DNA from: Bradyrhizobium manausense
Lineage (GTDB): Bacteria > Pseudomonadota > Alphaproteobacteria > Rhizobiales > Xanthobacteraceae
DNA: 64,000 nt
Assembly: GCF_018131105.1 (NCBI RefSeq)
Contig: NZ_JAFCJI010000001.1
Span: 868,001 to 932,000 of the forward strand
Direction of reading: 5' to 3'
The notes beneath the pieces were generated by a model. It ran no database searches, had not been told where the DNA came from, and worked only from the letters and a program-made list of their open reading frames with translations. Below, piece by piece: positions 44,861-53,736 of the stretch. The number at the start of each line of letters is the position of its first letter. The first letter of the stretch is position 1. The position numbers and the translations under genes were made by a program.

Positions 44861-46150
44861 TCAGACGGTCGATTGCGCGACCACGACCTTGCGCCAGGGT
44901 TTGAGCACGACGATCGCGAGCAGCGAAGCCAGGATATTGGCGCCGGCGGCGATGACGAACACGTTGTCCCAGGTACCCGAGCTTTGCTGCATGTAGTTGG
45001 CGATCGGCACCAGCAGCGAGGCGGTGCCCTTCGCAGTGTAGAGCAGGCCGGCATTGGTGGTCGCGAACTTCGCGCCGAACGTATCGGTGCAGGTCGAGGG
45101 GAACAGCGAGTAGATCTCACCCCAGGCGAAGAACACGAAGCCCGACAGGAGCACGAACCAGATCGGATCGTGGCCCCAGAGGTGGAGCATCCAGATGCCG
45201 ATGCCTTCCATGCCGAAGGCGATGAACATCGTGTTCTCGCGGCCGATCATGTCGGAGATCCAGCCGAAGAACGGACGCGTCAGGCCGTTGAGCACGCGGT
45301 CGATGGTCGCTGCGAACGTCACTGCGGTCATCGTCACCGCCATCAGCGTGACCGGCACGTTGTCGACCTTCCAGTCGGCCGCGATCGGCTTCAAATTCGC
45401 CGTCACCATCAGGCCGCCGGCGCCGACGATCACGAACATGAAGTACATCAACCAGAAGATCGGCTGACGCAGAACTTCCGTCGGCTGATAGTTGCGCCGC
45501 GACTGCATCAGGGCCGCATTCGCCACCACGCTCGGAACCTGGCCTGCCTTCGGCGCCAGCAGGAAGAAGGCGAGGATGCAGACGATGATGCCCTGACCGA
45601 GGCCGAAATAGAGGAAGGCCGTCTGGAATCCGGAGTCCTTGATCATGGCCTGGATCGGCGCGACCGTGAGCGCGGAGCCGGCACCGAAGCCGGCGGCCGT
45701 GATGCCCGCGGCAAGACCGCGCTTGTCGGGAAACCATTTCAGCGCATTGCCGACGCAGGTGCCGTAGACGCCACCGGCGCCGATGCCTGCGATGATCATG
45801 CCGAGATAGAAGCCGTTGAGCGTGGTGGCGTGCGCGTTAATGGCCCAGCCGAGCGCGCAGAGAACGCCGCCGACGAGCACGACGAGGCGCGGACCGTATT
45901 TATCGACAAACCAACCTTCGACCGGCACGAGCCAGGTCTCGAACAAAACAAAGAGGGTAAAGGCCCACTGGATCGAGGCGCGATCCCAACCGAATTTCTT
46001 CTGGATGTCGGGGACGAAGAACGTCCAGCCGTATTGATAGTTGGCGATCATCACCATGGCCCCTACGCCGATCGCCAGTTGCGTCCAGCGATACGAGTCG
46101 CTGACGCGTGCGGCTGCAGGAGCCGTTGTTGTTTGCACCATGTCCGTCAT
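44861..46150 (-). CDS. oxlT: Oxalate/formate antiporter family (OFA) transporter 2
   Basis: 429 residues, same OxlT-type MFS architecture: 12 helices, NYQYGWTFFVPDIQKKFGW, VDKYGPRLVVLVGGV, VYGTCVGNALKWFPDKRGL, then RPFFGWISDMIGRENT and TAKGTASLLVPIANYM. It is clearly a paralogue of transporter 1, with the two genes in tandem in the same orientation. The ATG at 46150 is preceded by GGAGG. Expected to import oxalate against formate in the inner membrane. The shared element at 46202-46230 lies 51 nt upstream. Confidence 0.9.
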   Translation of the reverse strand: MTDMVQTTTAPAAARVSDSYRWTQLAIGVGAMVMIANYQYGWTFFVPDIQKKFGWDRASIQWAFTLFVLFETWLVPVEGWFVDKYGPRLVVLVGGVLCALGWAINAHATTLNGFYLGMIIAGIGAGGVYGTCVGNALKWFPDKRGLAAGITAAGFGAGSALTVAPIQAMIKDSGFQTAFLYFGLGQGIIVCILAFFLLAPKAGQVPSVVANAALMQSRRNYQPTEVLRQPIFWLMYFMFVIVGAGGLMVTANLKPIAADWKVDNVPVTLMAVTMTAVTFAATIDRVLNGLTRPFFGWISDMIGRENTMFIAFGMEGIGIWMLHLWGHDPIWFVLLSGFVFFAWGEIYSLFPSTCTDTFGAKFATTNAGLLYTAKGTASLLVPIANYMQQSSGTWDNVFVIAAGANILASLLAIVVLKPWRKVVVAQSTV

Positions 46151-46201
46151 GAATCCTCCAATTTGCGCTTCTGTTTTTTTGTGCGAGCGTTGGCGGCATT
46201 C

Positions 46202-46230
46202 TTGTATTCATTATGCCAAGCTTCAAGCGC
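46202..46230 (-). promoter_or_regulatory. Shared oxalate-cluster element, copy 3 (OFA gene 2)
   Basis: Minus-strand reading GCGCTTG then TGGCAT-N5-ATACAA. It is 51 nt before the OFA transporter 2 ATG and is the copy most similar to the one before the CBS gene (24 of 29 positions). Confidence 0.6.
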
Positions 46231-46304
46231 GCGTCGGCCCATTGTGCGCTTATGACGCAACCCCCCATCGCGAGTTGCGCGAATGTGCCGATTTCCCAAA
46301 TAGA

Positions 46305-46329
46305 AATGGCCCCGCAGAGCGGGGCCATT
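46305..46329 (-). terminator. Terminator of the 45-residue gene
   Basis: Near-symmetrical hairpin AATGGCCCCGC-AGA-GCGGGGCCATT, 11 bp with a 3-nt loop, followed on the minus strand by TCTATTTGGG. It lies about 70 nt past the small-gene stop. Confidence 0.75.
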
Positions 46330-46399
46330 CTTCCAAAGTAGGAGTTCGCAGCTTTTGCAACCGCCGCGACAATTCGACGCGGGTAGGGCGCCGGGGACC

Positions 46400-46537
46400 T
46401 TACAGGCCGAAGCGGGGGAGGTCGCCGTTGTGGTTGGAGATCTCGGCGCTCGCCATCAGCAAGCGGTCAACAGCGGCCATGAAACGGGCGAACAGCGAGG
46501 CGGAGGGCGCGAGAGCGACGGAGGCGGTCTTGGACAT
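46400..46537 (-). CDS. 45-residue small protein gene in the oxalate cluster
   Basis: Opens MSKTASVALAPSASLFARFM and ends GDLPRFGL. A strong purine-rich site (GGAAAGGAAATTCC) sits just upstream of the ATG at 46537, a terminator follows at 46305-46329, and the shared 29-bp element lies 56 nt upstream at 46594-46622, so it has the full parts list of a gene. The middle (LFARFMAAVDRLLMASAEIS) is an amphipathic helix; no signal peptide or clear membrane segment. Too short for standard gene calling. Function unknown; co-expression with the oxalate/formate transporters suggests a regulatory or complex-stabilising small protein. Confidence 0.7.
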   Translation of the reverse strand: MSKTASVALAPSASLFARFMAAVDRLLMASAEISNHNGDLPRFGL

Positions 46538-46593
46538 CGGAATTTCCTTTCCTAAGACAGTCAGTATTGCTGTCTCATTTCGAGGATTGTTCT

Positions 46594-46622
46594 ATGTATA
46601 CCAGATGCCAATGTCCATGCGT
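46594..46622 (-). promoter_or_regulatory. Shared oxalate-cluster element, copy 4 (45-residue gene)
   Basis: Minus-strand reading ACGCATG then TGGCAT-N5-ATACAT, with a central GTATAC. It is 56 nt before the small-gene ATG. Its presence before this reading frame is the main argument that the small gene is real and co-regulated. Confidence 0.55.
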
Positions 46623-46824
46623 TCCATTGCATGGCAGCATGCTTATCGCCGCATTGCAACATAACATCAGGTTAACGCGGTCAATCGGAGCCCCTAAACC
46701 CAGCCATTCGGGTCAAAATCGATGAAAAGTGAAGCCTCCGGAGCGAACTGAGCGGGCTCTTGGCACCGCAGTGCAAAACGGTTAGTGGTTCGCCCCCTTT
46801 TCCATCGACCTGTCAGAGTGGTTC

Positions 46825-48156
46825 ATGTCGAGCGCCTCGCCCGCCGTCTCGATCGGCATCGATTTTGGAACCAGCAACACCGTCGTCGCGCTTGCGGTGG
46901 ACGATCGCCGGGTCGAGGCCATCCGCTTCGACCATGGCGGACAGCGCCACAGCACCTACGTCTCGGCGCTGTGTTTCTGGGAGGACCGGCCGGGCGCCGG
47001 CGCCCAGGCTGAAGGCGGGCCGTGGGCGATCGAGCAGTTTCTCGAGGGGCGCCACATCTATCGCTTCCTCCAGTCGTTCAAGACCTTTGCGGCAAGCTCC
47101 AGCTTCAACACCACCCAGGTGTTCCGGCAGCGCTTCAAGTTCGAGGACATTCTGGCGGCGTTCCTGCGGACGCTGGCGCGCCATGGCGGCGACAGATTCG
47201 GCTTCGAGGCGGCCAACATCACCGTCGGCCGTCCGGTGCGCTTTGCCGGCGGCAATCCCGACGACGACCTCGCCATGCAGCGCTACCGCGCCGCGTTCGA
47301 GCGCCTGGGGGCCGGCCACGCCCGCTATGTCTATGAGCCCGTGGGCGCTGCGTTCTCCTTCGCCCGCCGCCTCGAGCGCGATGCCACCGTGCTGGTTGCG
47401 GATTTCGGCGGCGGCACCAGCGACTTCTCGGTGATGCGCTTCTCGCGCGCGGGCGGAAACTTGCGCGCTGAGCCGCTCGGACATGCCGGCATCGGGATTG
47501 CGGGCGACACGTTCGATTATCGCATCGTCGACCACGTCGTTTCGCCGCGGCTGGGCAAGGGCTCGAGTTTCCGCTCGTTCGACAAGGTGCTGCCGATCCC
47601 GAACAGCCACTACACCAATCTCGCGCGCTGGCACCAGCTCGCGCTGATGAAGAGCAATGGCGATCTGCGCGAACTGCGTGAGCTTGCACGCACCGCGGTG
47701 AAGCCTGACCGGCTCGAGGACTTCATCACCATCGTCGACCTCGATCTCGGCTTTTCGCTGTACCGCGCGGTGTCCGACGCCAAGGTCGCGCTGTCGGCCA
47801 GGGATGAGGTCGATTTTCGCTTCAAGGGCGGGGGCGTCGAGATCGGCTCGACCATTACGCGGAAGAATTTCGACAGCTGGATCGCCGACGATATCGCCCG
47901 GCTCGGAGCCACGGTCGACAAGGTGCTGGGCGAAGCCGGCGTCACCGCGCGCGACATCGAGAAGGTGTTCTTGACCGGCGGCACCTCGTTCGTGCCGGCC
48001 GTGCGGAAACTGTTCGCCGACAGGTTCGGCAACGAGCGGCTGATGTCGGGCGACCAGTTCGAGTCGATCGCTTACGGCCTCGCGCTGATCGGACACAGTG
48101 CCGAGCCGGACCGCTGGACAGCCGACGGCGGGCTGAAGTCGAAGGCGGGCGCCTGA
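46825..48156 (+). CDS. Hsp70 family protein, YegD-like
   Basis: 443 residues, only the actin-like ATPase domain with no peptide-binding domain. It shows the phosphate-1 motif IGIDFGTSNTVVALAV, the phosphate-2 / adenosine motif VLVADFGGGTSDFSVM, and LTGGTSFVPAVRKLF near the end. Length and absence of the substrate-binding domain match the YegD group, whose role is not known; such proteins lack the DnaJ-linked peptide site. Stands alone on the plus strand. The conserved ATPase loops suggest it is active. Confidence 0.88.
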   Translation: MSSASPAVSIGIDFGTSNTVVALAVDDRRVEAIRFDHGGQRHSTYVSALCFWEDRPGAGAQAEGGPWAIEQFLEGRHIYRFLQSFKTFAASSSFNTTQVFRQRFKFEDILAAFLRTLARHGGDRFGFEAANITVGRPVRFAGGNPDDDLAMQRYRAAFERLGAGHARYVYEPVGAAFSFARRLERDATVLVADFGGGTSDFSVMRFSRAGGNLRAEPLGHAGIGIAGDTFDYRIVDHVVSPRLGKGSSFRSFDKVLPIPNSHYTNLARWHQLALMKSNGDLRELRELARTAVKPDRLEDFITIVDLDLGFSLYRAVSDAKVALSARDEVDFRFKGGGVEIGSTITRKNFDSWIADDIARLGATVDKVLGEAGVTARDIEKVFLTGGTSFVPAVRKLFADRFGNERLMSGDQFESIAYGLALIGHSAEPDRWTADGGLKSKAGA

Positions 48157-48180
48157 AACACCCGCCTTGCTCGTCACGTG

Positions 48181-48624
48181 CTATTGCTTGATCTCGGGCT
48201 CGACGAGCCGGGCCAGGTTGCGCAGCGATTCCTGCCAGCCGAGATAGCAGGCCTCGGGCGGGATCGCGTCGGGAATGCCGGCCTGCGTGATGTCGACCTC
48301 GGTGCCGACGAGCACTTTCTTCAGCATCACGGTCACCTGGATTTCGCCGGGCAGGTTCGGATCGTCGAACTTGTCGGTGTAGCGGAGGCGCTCGCCAGGA
48401 ACGAGCTCGAGATATTCGCCGCCGAAGCTGTGGCCATCGCCCGTCGTGAAATTGCGGAAGGACATCTTGAATGTGCCTCCAATCTTCGGCTCGAGATGAT
48501 GCACGGTGCAGGTGAAGCCGTTGGGCGGCAGCCATTTTGCCAGCGCATCCGCCTCGATGAAGGCGCGATAGATTTTCTCCGGGCTGGTGGTGAGAACGCG
48601 GTGCAGGCGGACAGTGCCGGGCAT
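48181..48624 (-). CDS. SRPBCC / AHSA1-domain protein
   Basis: 147 residues. An Aha1-C (AHSA1) fold, opening MPGTVRLHRVLTTSPEKIYR, with WLPPNGFTCTVHHLEPKIGG and the closing QESLRNLARLVEPE. Members bind hydrophobic ligands or act with stress pathways; frequently listed as SRPBCC domain proteins. The AAGGA site is 8 nt before the ATG at 48624, better than the in-frame ATG at 48630. Nothing nearby defines its ligand. Confidence 0.85.
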   Translation of the reverse strand: MPGTVRLHRVLTTSPEKIYRAFIEADALAKWLPPNGFTCTVHHLEPKIGGTFKMSFRNFTTGDGHSFGGEYLELVPGERLRYTDKFDDPNLPGEIQVTVMLKKVLVGTEVDITQAGIPDAIPPEACYLGWQESLRNLARLVEPEIKQ

Positions 48625-48956
48625 GATCATTATCCTTCATGACTTAATGGGCCTGATGCCAGCGTCTATTGCCCATTCATGGCCCAAGGACGATGGAAGC
48701 GGTGTCGATCCGACAAGGGATCGGAAATTTTTTATCCCGATCGTTCCCGGTGTCCGCTGGTCTTCACCGTGGCTTGATCGGATGTCTGGGCATCACGCGC
48801 TATTTGCTCGTTTCAACTAGCCTGTCCAGATCATCCCGCGAGAGAGAGGAGTACGACCCATGCCGTTCGTTCGCCCCGACGACACGTTTGATCGGCTGAA
48901 GCCACAATTCGGCTATTCTTCCTCGCTCAACTTCTGCGTGACATCGGGGGCTTCCG
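48625..48956. other. Intergenic region with a short upstream frame
   Basis: 332 bp without a confident gene. From 48860 an ATG with a strong GAGGAG site opens a frame that overlaps the hydrolase gene in a different phase (to 49300); its beginning (MPFVRPDDTFDRLKPQFGYS) is plausible, but the rest is Arg/Ser-rich and looks like frame-shifted text. It could be a short translated leader. Confidence 0.5.
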
Positions 48957-49925
48957 TTGCGCAGAACACTTTGGGCTTTCGCCGTTACGCTTCTTTGTCT
49001 TGGGTCGCCGGCGGAAGCCGCAGGCATCCAGCTTCTCGATTCCGATCCGGCGCTGTCGGGCGCGATCTGGTACCCCTGCGCAGCGGAGCCGACGCACGTG
49101 GCGCTCGGCAGTCTTTCAGTTGCCTTCGACTACGACCTGAAGGGCGTGAAGGATTGCCCCGTGACCGGGACAAAACTTCCGCTCGTCGTTTTCTCGCACG
49201 GCCGCGGCGGATTTTTCGGACAGCATCACGACACGGCGGAAGCGCTCGCCGACGCTGGCTTCGTCGTGGCGGCCATCAATCATCCCGGCGACACCTATAG
49301 CGACTCCTCGCGGCGCGACACGCTCTCCGTCTGGGGATCGCGTCCGGCGGACATGGTGCGCCTGCTCGACTTCATGCTGAAGGACTGGAAGGACAGGGCG
49401 GTGATCGACCCCGCCAAAGTCGGCTTCTTCGGCTTCTCGCTCGGGGGCGCGACCGGCTTCATCCTGATGGGGACCAGGCCGGATTTCGCCAGGGTCGCCA
49501 GCCTCTGCAAGGAGACGACCGGCGGGTGCGCCGAGCTGCACAACGGCGTGACGCCGCCTGAGCCGATCCGGGATGAACGTATCCGCACCGCCGTCATCGT
49601 CGATCCCGCGCCGGGCACCCTGACGCGGGAGAATCTCGCTGTGGTCAAGGTGCCGTTCCAGTTCTGGCGTTCGCAGTTCGGCGGCCCCGGCGTCGGCGAC
49701 GGCTCGGGCACCGCGCGGGTCGCTGACGGCCTGCCGGGCAAGCCCGAGATTCATGTCGTGCCGGCCGGTCATTTTGCATTCCTCGCACCGTGCTCCGCGG
49801 AGCTCGCGGCAGCCATCCCGCGCATCTGCACCGACACGCCGGCGGGGTTCGACCGGGCCGGCTTTCACCGCGAGTTCAACGCGGCGGTGGTGAAGTATTT
49901 TGGCGAGCAGCTCGGCGAGCACTGA
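48957..49925 (+). CDS. Secreted alpha/beta hydrolase, PAF-acetylhydrolase / dienelactone hydrolase-like
   Basis: 322 residues. Signal peptide MRRTLWAFAVTLLCLGSPAEA precedes a single alpha/beta hydrolase domain with FSHGRGGFF (oxyanion hole), the nucleophile serine in GFSLGGATGF (around residue 165), and a late histidine in PAGHFAFLAPC. Resembles predicted dienelactone hydrolases of Rhizobiales. It would act on a small ester or lactone in the periplasm. The TTG at 48957 is the start that gives a normal signal peptide. Substrate unknown. Confidence 0.82.
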   Translation: MRRTLWAFAVTLLCLGSPAEAAGIQLLDSDPALSGAIWYPCAAEPTHVALGSLSVAFDYDLKGVKDCPVTGTKLPLVVFSHGRGGFFGQHHDTAEALADAGFVVAAINHPGDTYSDSSRRDTLSVWGSRPADMVRLLDFMLKDWKDRAVIDPAKVGFFGFSLGGATGFILMGTRPDFARVASLCKETTGGCAELHNGVTPPEPIRDERIRTAVIVDPAPGTLTRENLAVVKVPFQFWRSQFGGPGVGDGSGTARVADGLPGKPEIHVVPAGHFAFLAPCSAELAAAIPRICTDTPAGFDRAGFHREFNAAVVKYFGEQLGEH

Positions 49926-50039
49926 CCGGAGCCATCGCGCGCGACAACGGCGGAATAGCCGATTTCCACACGCGGTAAAGCATTGGCACGCGCGCACAGC
50001 CGTGGCATCTTGCGACAAAAGAAATGTGCGGGGGCTATC

Positions 50040-50960
50040 TTGGACCGACATGTTCTAATTCTCTGCGCGAGCGCAGTGGCTGTCCTGAGTGCGTCGACTG
50101 TTGTTCGCGCTGCCGATATCCAACGATGCCAGCAGCTTGGAAAGCAGCTTCGACTTGAAGGACCCAAGGTCAGTGCGACCGAGGTGTCGCTGGCCCTGTT
50201 TTCGGCGGCAGACGAGAATTGTACCGGCCTGGCCACCGAATTGCTCGACGGCGGGGCCTCGGTCGATGCTCGCGACAGGTTCGGCGCACGGCCGCTCAGT
50301 CACGCGGCGCGCAATGGCCGTCTGGAAATGGTGGAGCTCCTGCTTGCCCGTGGTGCGCCGATCAATGCCCGGAATCTGGCGGGTGCGACTGCGCTATACT
50401 ATGCAGCCGAAAGGGGCCATGTCGCAGTCGTGCAAAAGCTCATCGCGCAAGGAGCTGACGTCAAGCTGACGGGCCGCAGCGGCCTCTCGCCTGTGGCTGC
50501 CGGTGCTTATGCAGGCAACGATACCATCGTCGACATCTTGATTGCGCACGGCGCCGATGAGCGCGCGCCCGATGAGACGGGAAAGCCGCCGATCGTCTAC
50601 GCGGCGGCTCGCGCCAAGCTCGATGTTGTCAGGCGGCTGCTTACCCGAGACGTCGATGTCAACGCTCGCTACGTCCACGATCTCACACTCCTGATGTGGG
50701 CTGCGGGCGCGGACGAAAAGGTCGCAGAATCCGACGCCCTCAAGGTCGTCACATACCTGCTCGATGCCGGCGCTCACGTCGATGATCGGGATGCGCGCGG
50801 CAGGACTGCCCTGATGATTGCCGCGGAGGGAGGCCGATGCGAGATCGCCACTCTGCTGATCTCACGCGGCGCTGACGCTTCGTTGAGGGACAGGGGTGGC
50901 AAAGCCGCGGCGGATCTCACGACCGTGTCGTCCTTACGTGAGCGGCTCACGGCGCAATGA
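50040..50960 (+). CDS. Secreted ankyrin-repeat protein
   Basis: 306 residues from a TTG with a GGGGG site. Signal peptide (about residues 1-24), then about seven ankyrin repeats from residue 55 to the end; typical wording is FGARPLSHAARNGRLEMVEL, ALYYAAERGHVAVVQKLI and TALMIAAEGGRCEIATLLIS. Ankyrin repeats bind other proteins. Bacterial secreted or periplasmic forms often protect or modulate enzymes. No effector or enzymatic domain is attached. An earlier TTG at 49983 would lengthen the N-terminus and destroy the signal-peptide shape. Confidence 0.82.
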   Translation: MDRHVLILCASAVAVLSASTVVRAADIQRCQQLGKQLRLEGPKVSATEVSLALFSAADENCTGLATELLDGGASVDARDRFGARPLSHAARNGRLEMVELLLARGAPINARNLAGATALYYAAERGHVAVVQKLIAQGADVKLTGRSGLSPVAAGAYAGNDTIVDILIAHGADERAPDETGKPPIVYAAARAKLDVVRRLLTRDVDVNARYVHDLTLLMWAAGADEKVAESDALKVVTYLLDAGAHVDDRDARGRTALMIAAEGGRCEIATLLISRGADASLRDRGGKAAADLTTVSSLRERLTAQ

Positions 50961-50979
50961 CATCAAGCGGGTGCTCAAG

Positions 50980-51561
50980 CTAAAGCCCTGCCAGGAACTG
51001 AGCCAGCGCTGAAAGATCGTCAGGAGAAGTCGCAAGCATCAGGTCGGTCATGCCGGGATTGTTGCCGCGCGCCCGGGTGCGGAAATCGGCCATGGTCTTG
51101 GCCAGGTATTCCTCACTTTGCCCGGCCAGCCTGGGGACGGTGCTCGCGCCTTGAAACTGCTCGAGATGGCAACTGGTGCAGCCCACCGAGTGCTCGGCGG
51201 TGAGCGCTTTCTGTGTAACGTCCTTTGGTGGTCGCGGCTGGTTGAGGTTCGGCCACGGCTTCTGAGCAAAATACTCCGCAATCGCCAGCATGTCGTTCTT
51301 TTCGAACGTTGCGACGATCGGTTGCATCGTCTCGTTCTTGCGGTCACCCCGCTTGAAGTCGCGCAACTGGATGTAGATGTAGCCGGCCTGCTGTCCCCAG
51401 ATGATCGGGATTGTCTTGTCCGCCGGCTTGCCGTCCTGGCCGTGGCAGCCGGTACAGACCTCGACTTTCTCTGCCAGGCTCTGCGCGGAGCTCGGGCTTG
51501 CGCACAAAAGCGTTCCGAAAATCATCCCGGCCAATATCTTGAGAATCAAATTGTCGCCCAT
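50980..51561 (-). CDS. Dihaem cytochrome c, electron acceptor of the PQQ dehydrogenase
   Basis: 193 residues. Signal peptide to about residue 26 (ASPSSAQ), then two class I cytochrome c domains with haem sites CTGCH (about 36-40) and CTSCH (about 127-131), and distal Met ligand candidates NETMQPI and GMTDLM. The pattern is cytochrome c4-like. It follows the PQQ dehydrogenase gene by 83 bp on the same strand and likely takes electrons from it in the periplasm. The haem sites depend on the Ccm system encoded at 12-16 kb. Confidence 0.9.
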   Translation of the reverse strand: MGDNLILKILAGMIFGTLLCASPSSAQSLAEKVEVCTGCHGQDGKPADKTIPIIWGQQAGYIYIQLRDFKRGDRKNETMQPIVATFEKNDMLAIAEYFAQKPWPNLNQPRPPKDVTQKALTAEHSVGCTSCHLEQFQGASTVPRLAGQSEEYLAKTMADFRTRARGNNPGMTDLMLATSPDDLSALAQFLAGL

Positions 51562-51644
51562 CGATTTCCATTCCAGTAAGGCTCAACAGAAGCGGGGCCT
51601 CAACCGGCCCCGCTTTGGTGATGTCGACGCGATTGTCTGCTTCG

Positions 51645-53357
51645 TCAGTCGAGGGTGAAGGCGATGATATTGTTGCCTCGCCTGAAGTTGACCTGGGTGT
51701 TGCCGCCTGCACCGACCACGATGTATTGCTTGCCGCCAACCGAATAGCTGGACGGTGGCGCGTTGACGCCCGCGCCGGCTCGGAAATTCCATAGTTCCTT
51801 GCCGGTGGAGGAATTGTAGGCGGCGAACTTGCCGTTGCCTTCGCCGGTAAACACCAGACCGCCTGCGGTGGCCAGAATGCCCCCGATCATCGGCTCCGGC
51901 GTCTTCACCTGCCACTTGATCTTGCCGGTATCGTAATTGACGGCCGTGATGTTGCCCGACTGCTTCTCACCCGCAATGGCCGTGAAAGCGCCGCCGAGCC
52001 ACAGCTTGCCGTTTGGATAGTCGGAGCTTTCGACCCGGTAGGTCATGGGCTGATGCAGGTTGATGGCGTAAGCGAGTTTCTGCCCGGGGTCGGTGGCGAT
52101 CGGCGACCATTCAACGCCGCCATTTGCACCGGGAAGCATCCGCGCGCCTTCCTTCGTCGGCAGGGTCCACATGTTCTCCTGCGGCACCATCGCGTCCGAG
52201 AACCGGATCAGGCTGCAATCTTTCCGGTTGTGAACATAGATGTGCCCCGTCTTGCCGGCATGGATCACGCCGGGGATCGTCGAGCCGTTCTTGTCCTTTA
52301 CGTCCACGAGCACGGGCGGACTGACCGCATCGAGATCCCAGACGTCGTGGGCAATGTACTGGAAGTGGCAGACATACTTTCCGGTATCGAGATCAAGCGC
52401 GACCAGCGAGTCGGTGTAAAGATTGTCGCCGGGCCGCGATACGCCGTCGAGGTCGGGCGACGGGTTGCCGACCACGAAGTAGATTCGGTTCGTCGCGAGA
52501 TCGACAGCCGGGTTCTGCCAGACGCCGCCTCCCAATTTCTTGTAGGGGTCGCCAATCTTGGCGAGTTGATCCTTTTCGGCCTGGATGTTGCGGTGCATGT
52601 CGCGGCCGGTCGCGTCCTTCGTCGCCCACACGCCGACGGATTGCTCCGCCGTGGTGTCGAAATTCCAGACCTGCTTGCCGGTCTTTGCGTCGTAGGCTCT
52701 GACGAAGCCGCGAATTCCGTACTCGCCGCCATTCGTTCCGATCAGGACTTTGTCTTTGACGACGGTGGGCGCCATCGTTTCGCTGTAGCCGAGTTCGGGA
52801 TCGGCAACGTCGGTTGTCCAGACGACTTCGCCGGTCTTTGCGTTCAGCGCGACAAGTTTGGCATCAAGTGTGGCGAGGTAGACCTTGTCGCCGAGAACCT
52901 GAACGCCTCGATTGTTCGGGCCGCAGCAGTAGGTCGTGATGGGACCCATCTTGTGATTGTAGTGCCAGAGCTGTTCGCCGGTCTTCGCGTCGATGGCGTA
53001 GACGTGGCTGAACGATGTTGTCACATACATCACGCCATCGACCACAATCGGTGACGTTTCAAGGGACTCCTTCACCTGCGTCTGGAAGATCCAGGCGACG
53101 TGCAGGTTCTTTACATTGTCGCGGTTGATCTGCTTGGCAGGATAAAAACGTGTCTGCGAATAGTTGCCGTTGGTCAGCAGAAAATTCGTCGCGTTCTTGT
53201 CCGCGGCGTTGAGTTGATCCTGAGTGACGGGAGCGATCTTTGCTTCGCGGGAGGGGGACCATTGGTCCGGGTTGGCGACTTCTTGTGCTTGACCTGGTGT
53301 TACCAGCGCGAAGCCAAGGGCAAGCAACGTGGCGTTCGCAATAGAAAATCTATTCAT
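51645..53357 (-). CDS. PQQ-dependent alcohol dehydrogenase with lanthanide-type active site
   Basis: 570 residues. Signal peptide [20 protein letters not shown], then the eight-bladed propeller with repeated W-docking phrases. Key residues: vicinal disulfide C144-C145 (TTYCCGPNN), metal ligand Glu E212 (GGEYG), and catalytic D341 in [11 protein letters not shown], with a second Asp at 343. An Asp two residues after the catalytic Asp is the known signature of lanthanide-dependent (XoxF/ExaF-like) enzymes; calcium types have Ala, Ser or Thr there. It oxidises a periplasmic alcohol or aldehyde and passes electrons to the cytochrome c next door. The ATG at 53357 begins the signal peptide. Confidence 0.92.
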   Translation of the reverse strand: MNRFSIANATLLALGFALVTPGQAQEVANPDQWSPSREAKIAPVTQDQLNAADKNATNFLLTNGNYSQTRFYPAKQINRDNVKNLHVAWIFQTQVKESLETSPIVVDGVMYVTTSFSHVYAIDAKTGEQLWHYNHKMGPITTYCCGPNNRGVQVLGDKVYLATLDAKLVALNAKTGEVVWTTDVADPELGYSETMAPTVVKDKVLIGTNGGEYGIRGFVRAYDAKTGKQVWNFDTTAEQSVGVWATKDATGRDMHRNIQAEKDQLAKIGDPYKKLGGGVWQNPAVDLATNRIYFVVGNPSPDLDGVSRPGDNLYTDSLVALDLDTGKYVCHFQYIAHDVWDLDAVSPPVLVDVKDKNGSTIPGVIHAGKTGHIYVHNRKDCSLIRFSDAMVPQENMWTLPTKEGARMLPGANGGVEWSPIATDPGQKLAYAINLHQPMTYRVESSDYPNGKLWLGGAFTAIAGEKQSGNITAVNYDTGKIKWQVKTPEPMIGGILATAGGLVFTGEGNGKFAAYNSSTGKELWNFRAGAGVNAPPSSYSVGGKQYIVVGAGGNTQVNFRRGNNIIAFTLD

Positions 53358-53736
53358 GGAATCCGCCCCATATGATTTTAAATTATTAAAACCGGCATTA
53401 TGCGTGCCGGTGTAATGGCACTGTGATCCCGCCAGTTGTGTTTGACAAGGACAAAGCTCCAGGCGGGCAAGGGCCTTGATGGCTGCTGTTTGCGGCTGCA
53501 GCGCGGTGCATTGCAGCATGGGGCAAGCTTGCAAGGGAGACTTCAGCCAACCAGTCGGTCGCGATTGAAAACTCGTACCTCAATGGGGCGGCACTCGCGA
53601 CGCGAGTGCAAGGAGAAGGACTGGATTGGCATCGACATCCCCCGAGCGGAGCGCAAGCAGCGCCGCGGGGTTGCGCAAGGACTACGCGGTCGGGCAGGGG
53701 CTGGTGCCGGGGTAGGCAAGCTCCAAGCCCGGCGCG
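53358..53736. other. Intergenic region with hairpin and TAXI gene fragment
   Basis: 379 bp with no intact gene. Next to the PQQ gene it is AT-rich and includes the inverted repeat ACCGGCA 53391-53397 / TGCCGGT 53405-53411, a possible operator. The other half contains a degraded fragment of a TAXI gene (53628-53685, listed separately). Confidence 0.6.
53628..53685 (-). pseudogene. Fragment of a TAXI-type solute-binding protein gene
   Basis: 58 bp matching 58923-58980 of the intact TAXI gene at 50 of 58 positions, in the same orientation. On the minus strand it reads NPAALLALRSGDVDA against NLAALLALRSGDVDA in the intact gene. Similarity stops sharply just after GDVDA. It appears to be what is left of a second copy, or the scar of a rearrangement, next to the MFS stop codon. 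Confidence 0.6.

Noticed and set aside
48860..49300. Frame with a strong ribosome-binding site ahead of the secreted hydrolase
   Set aside because: After about 50 residues it becomes Arg/Ser-rich and overlaps the hydrolase in another phase. Kept only as a possible leader peptide.
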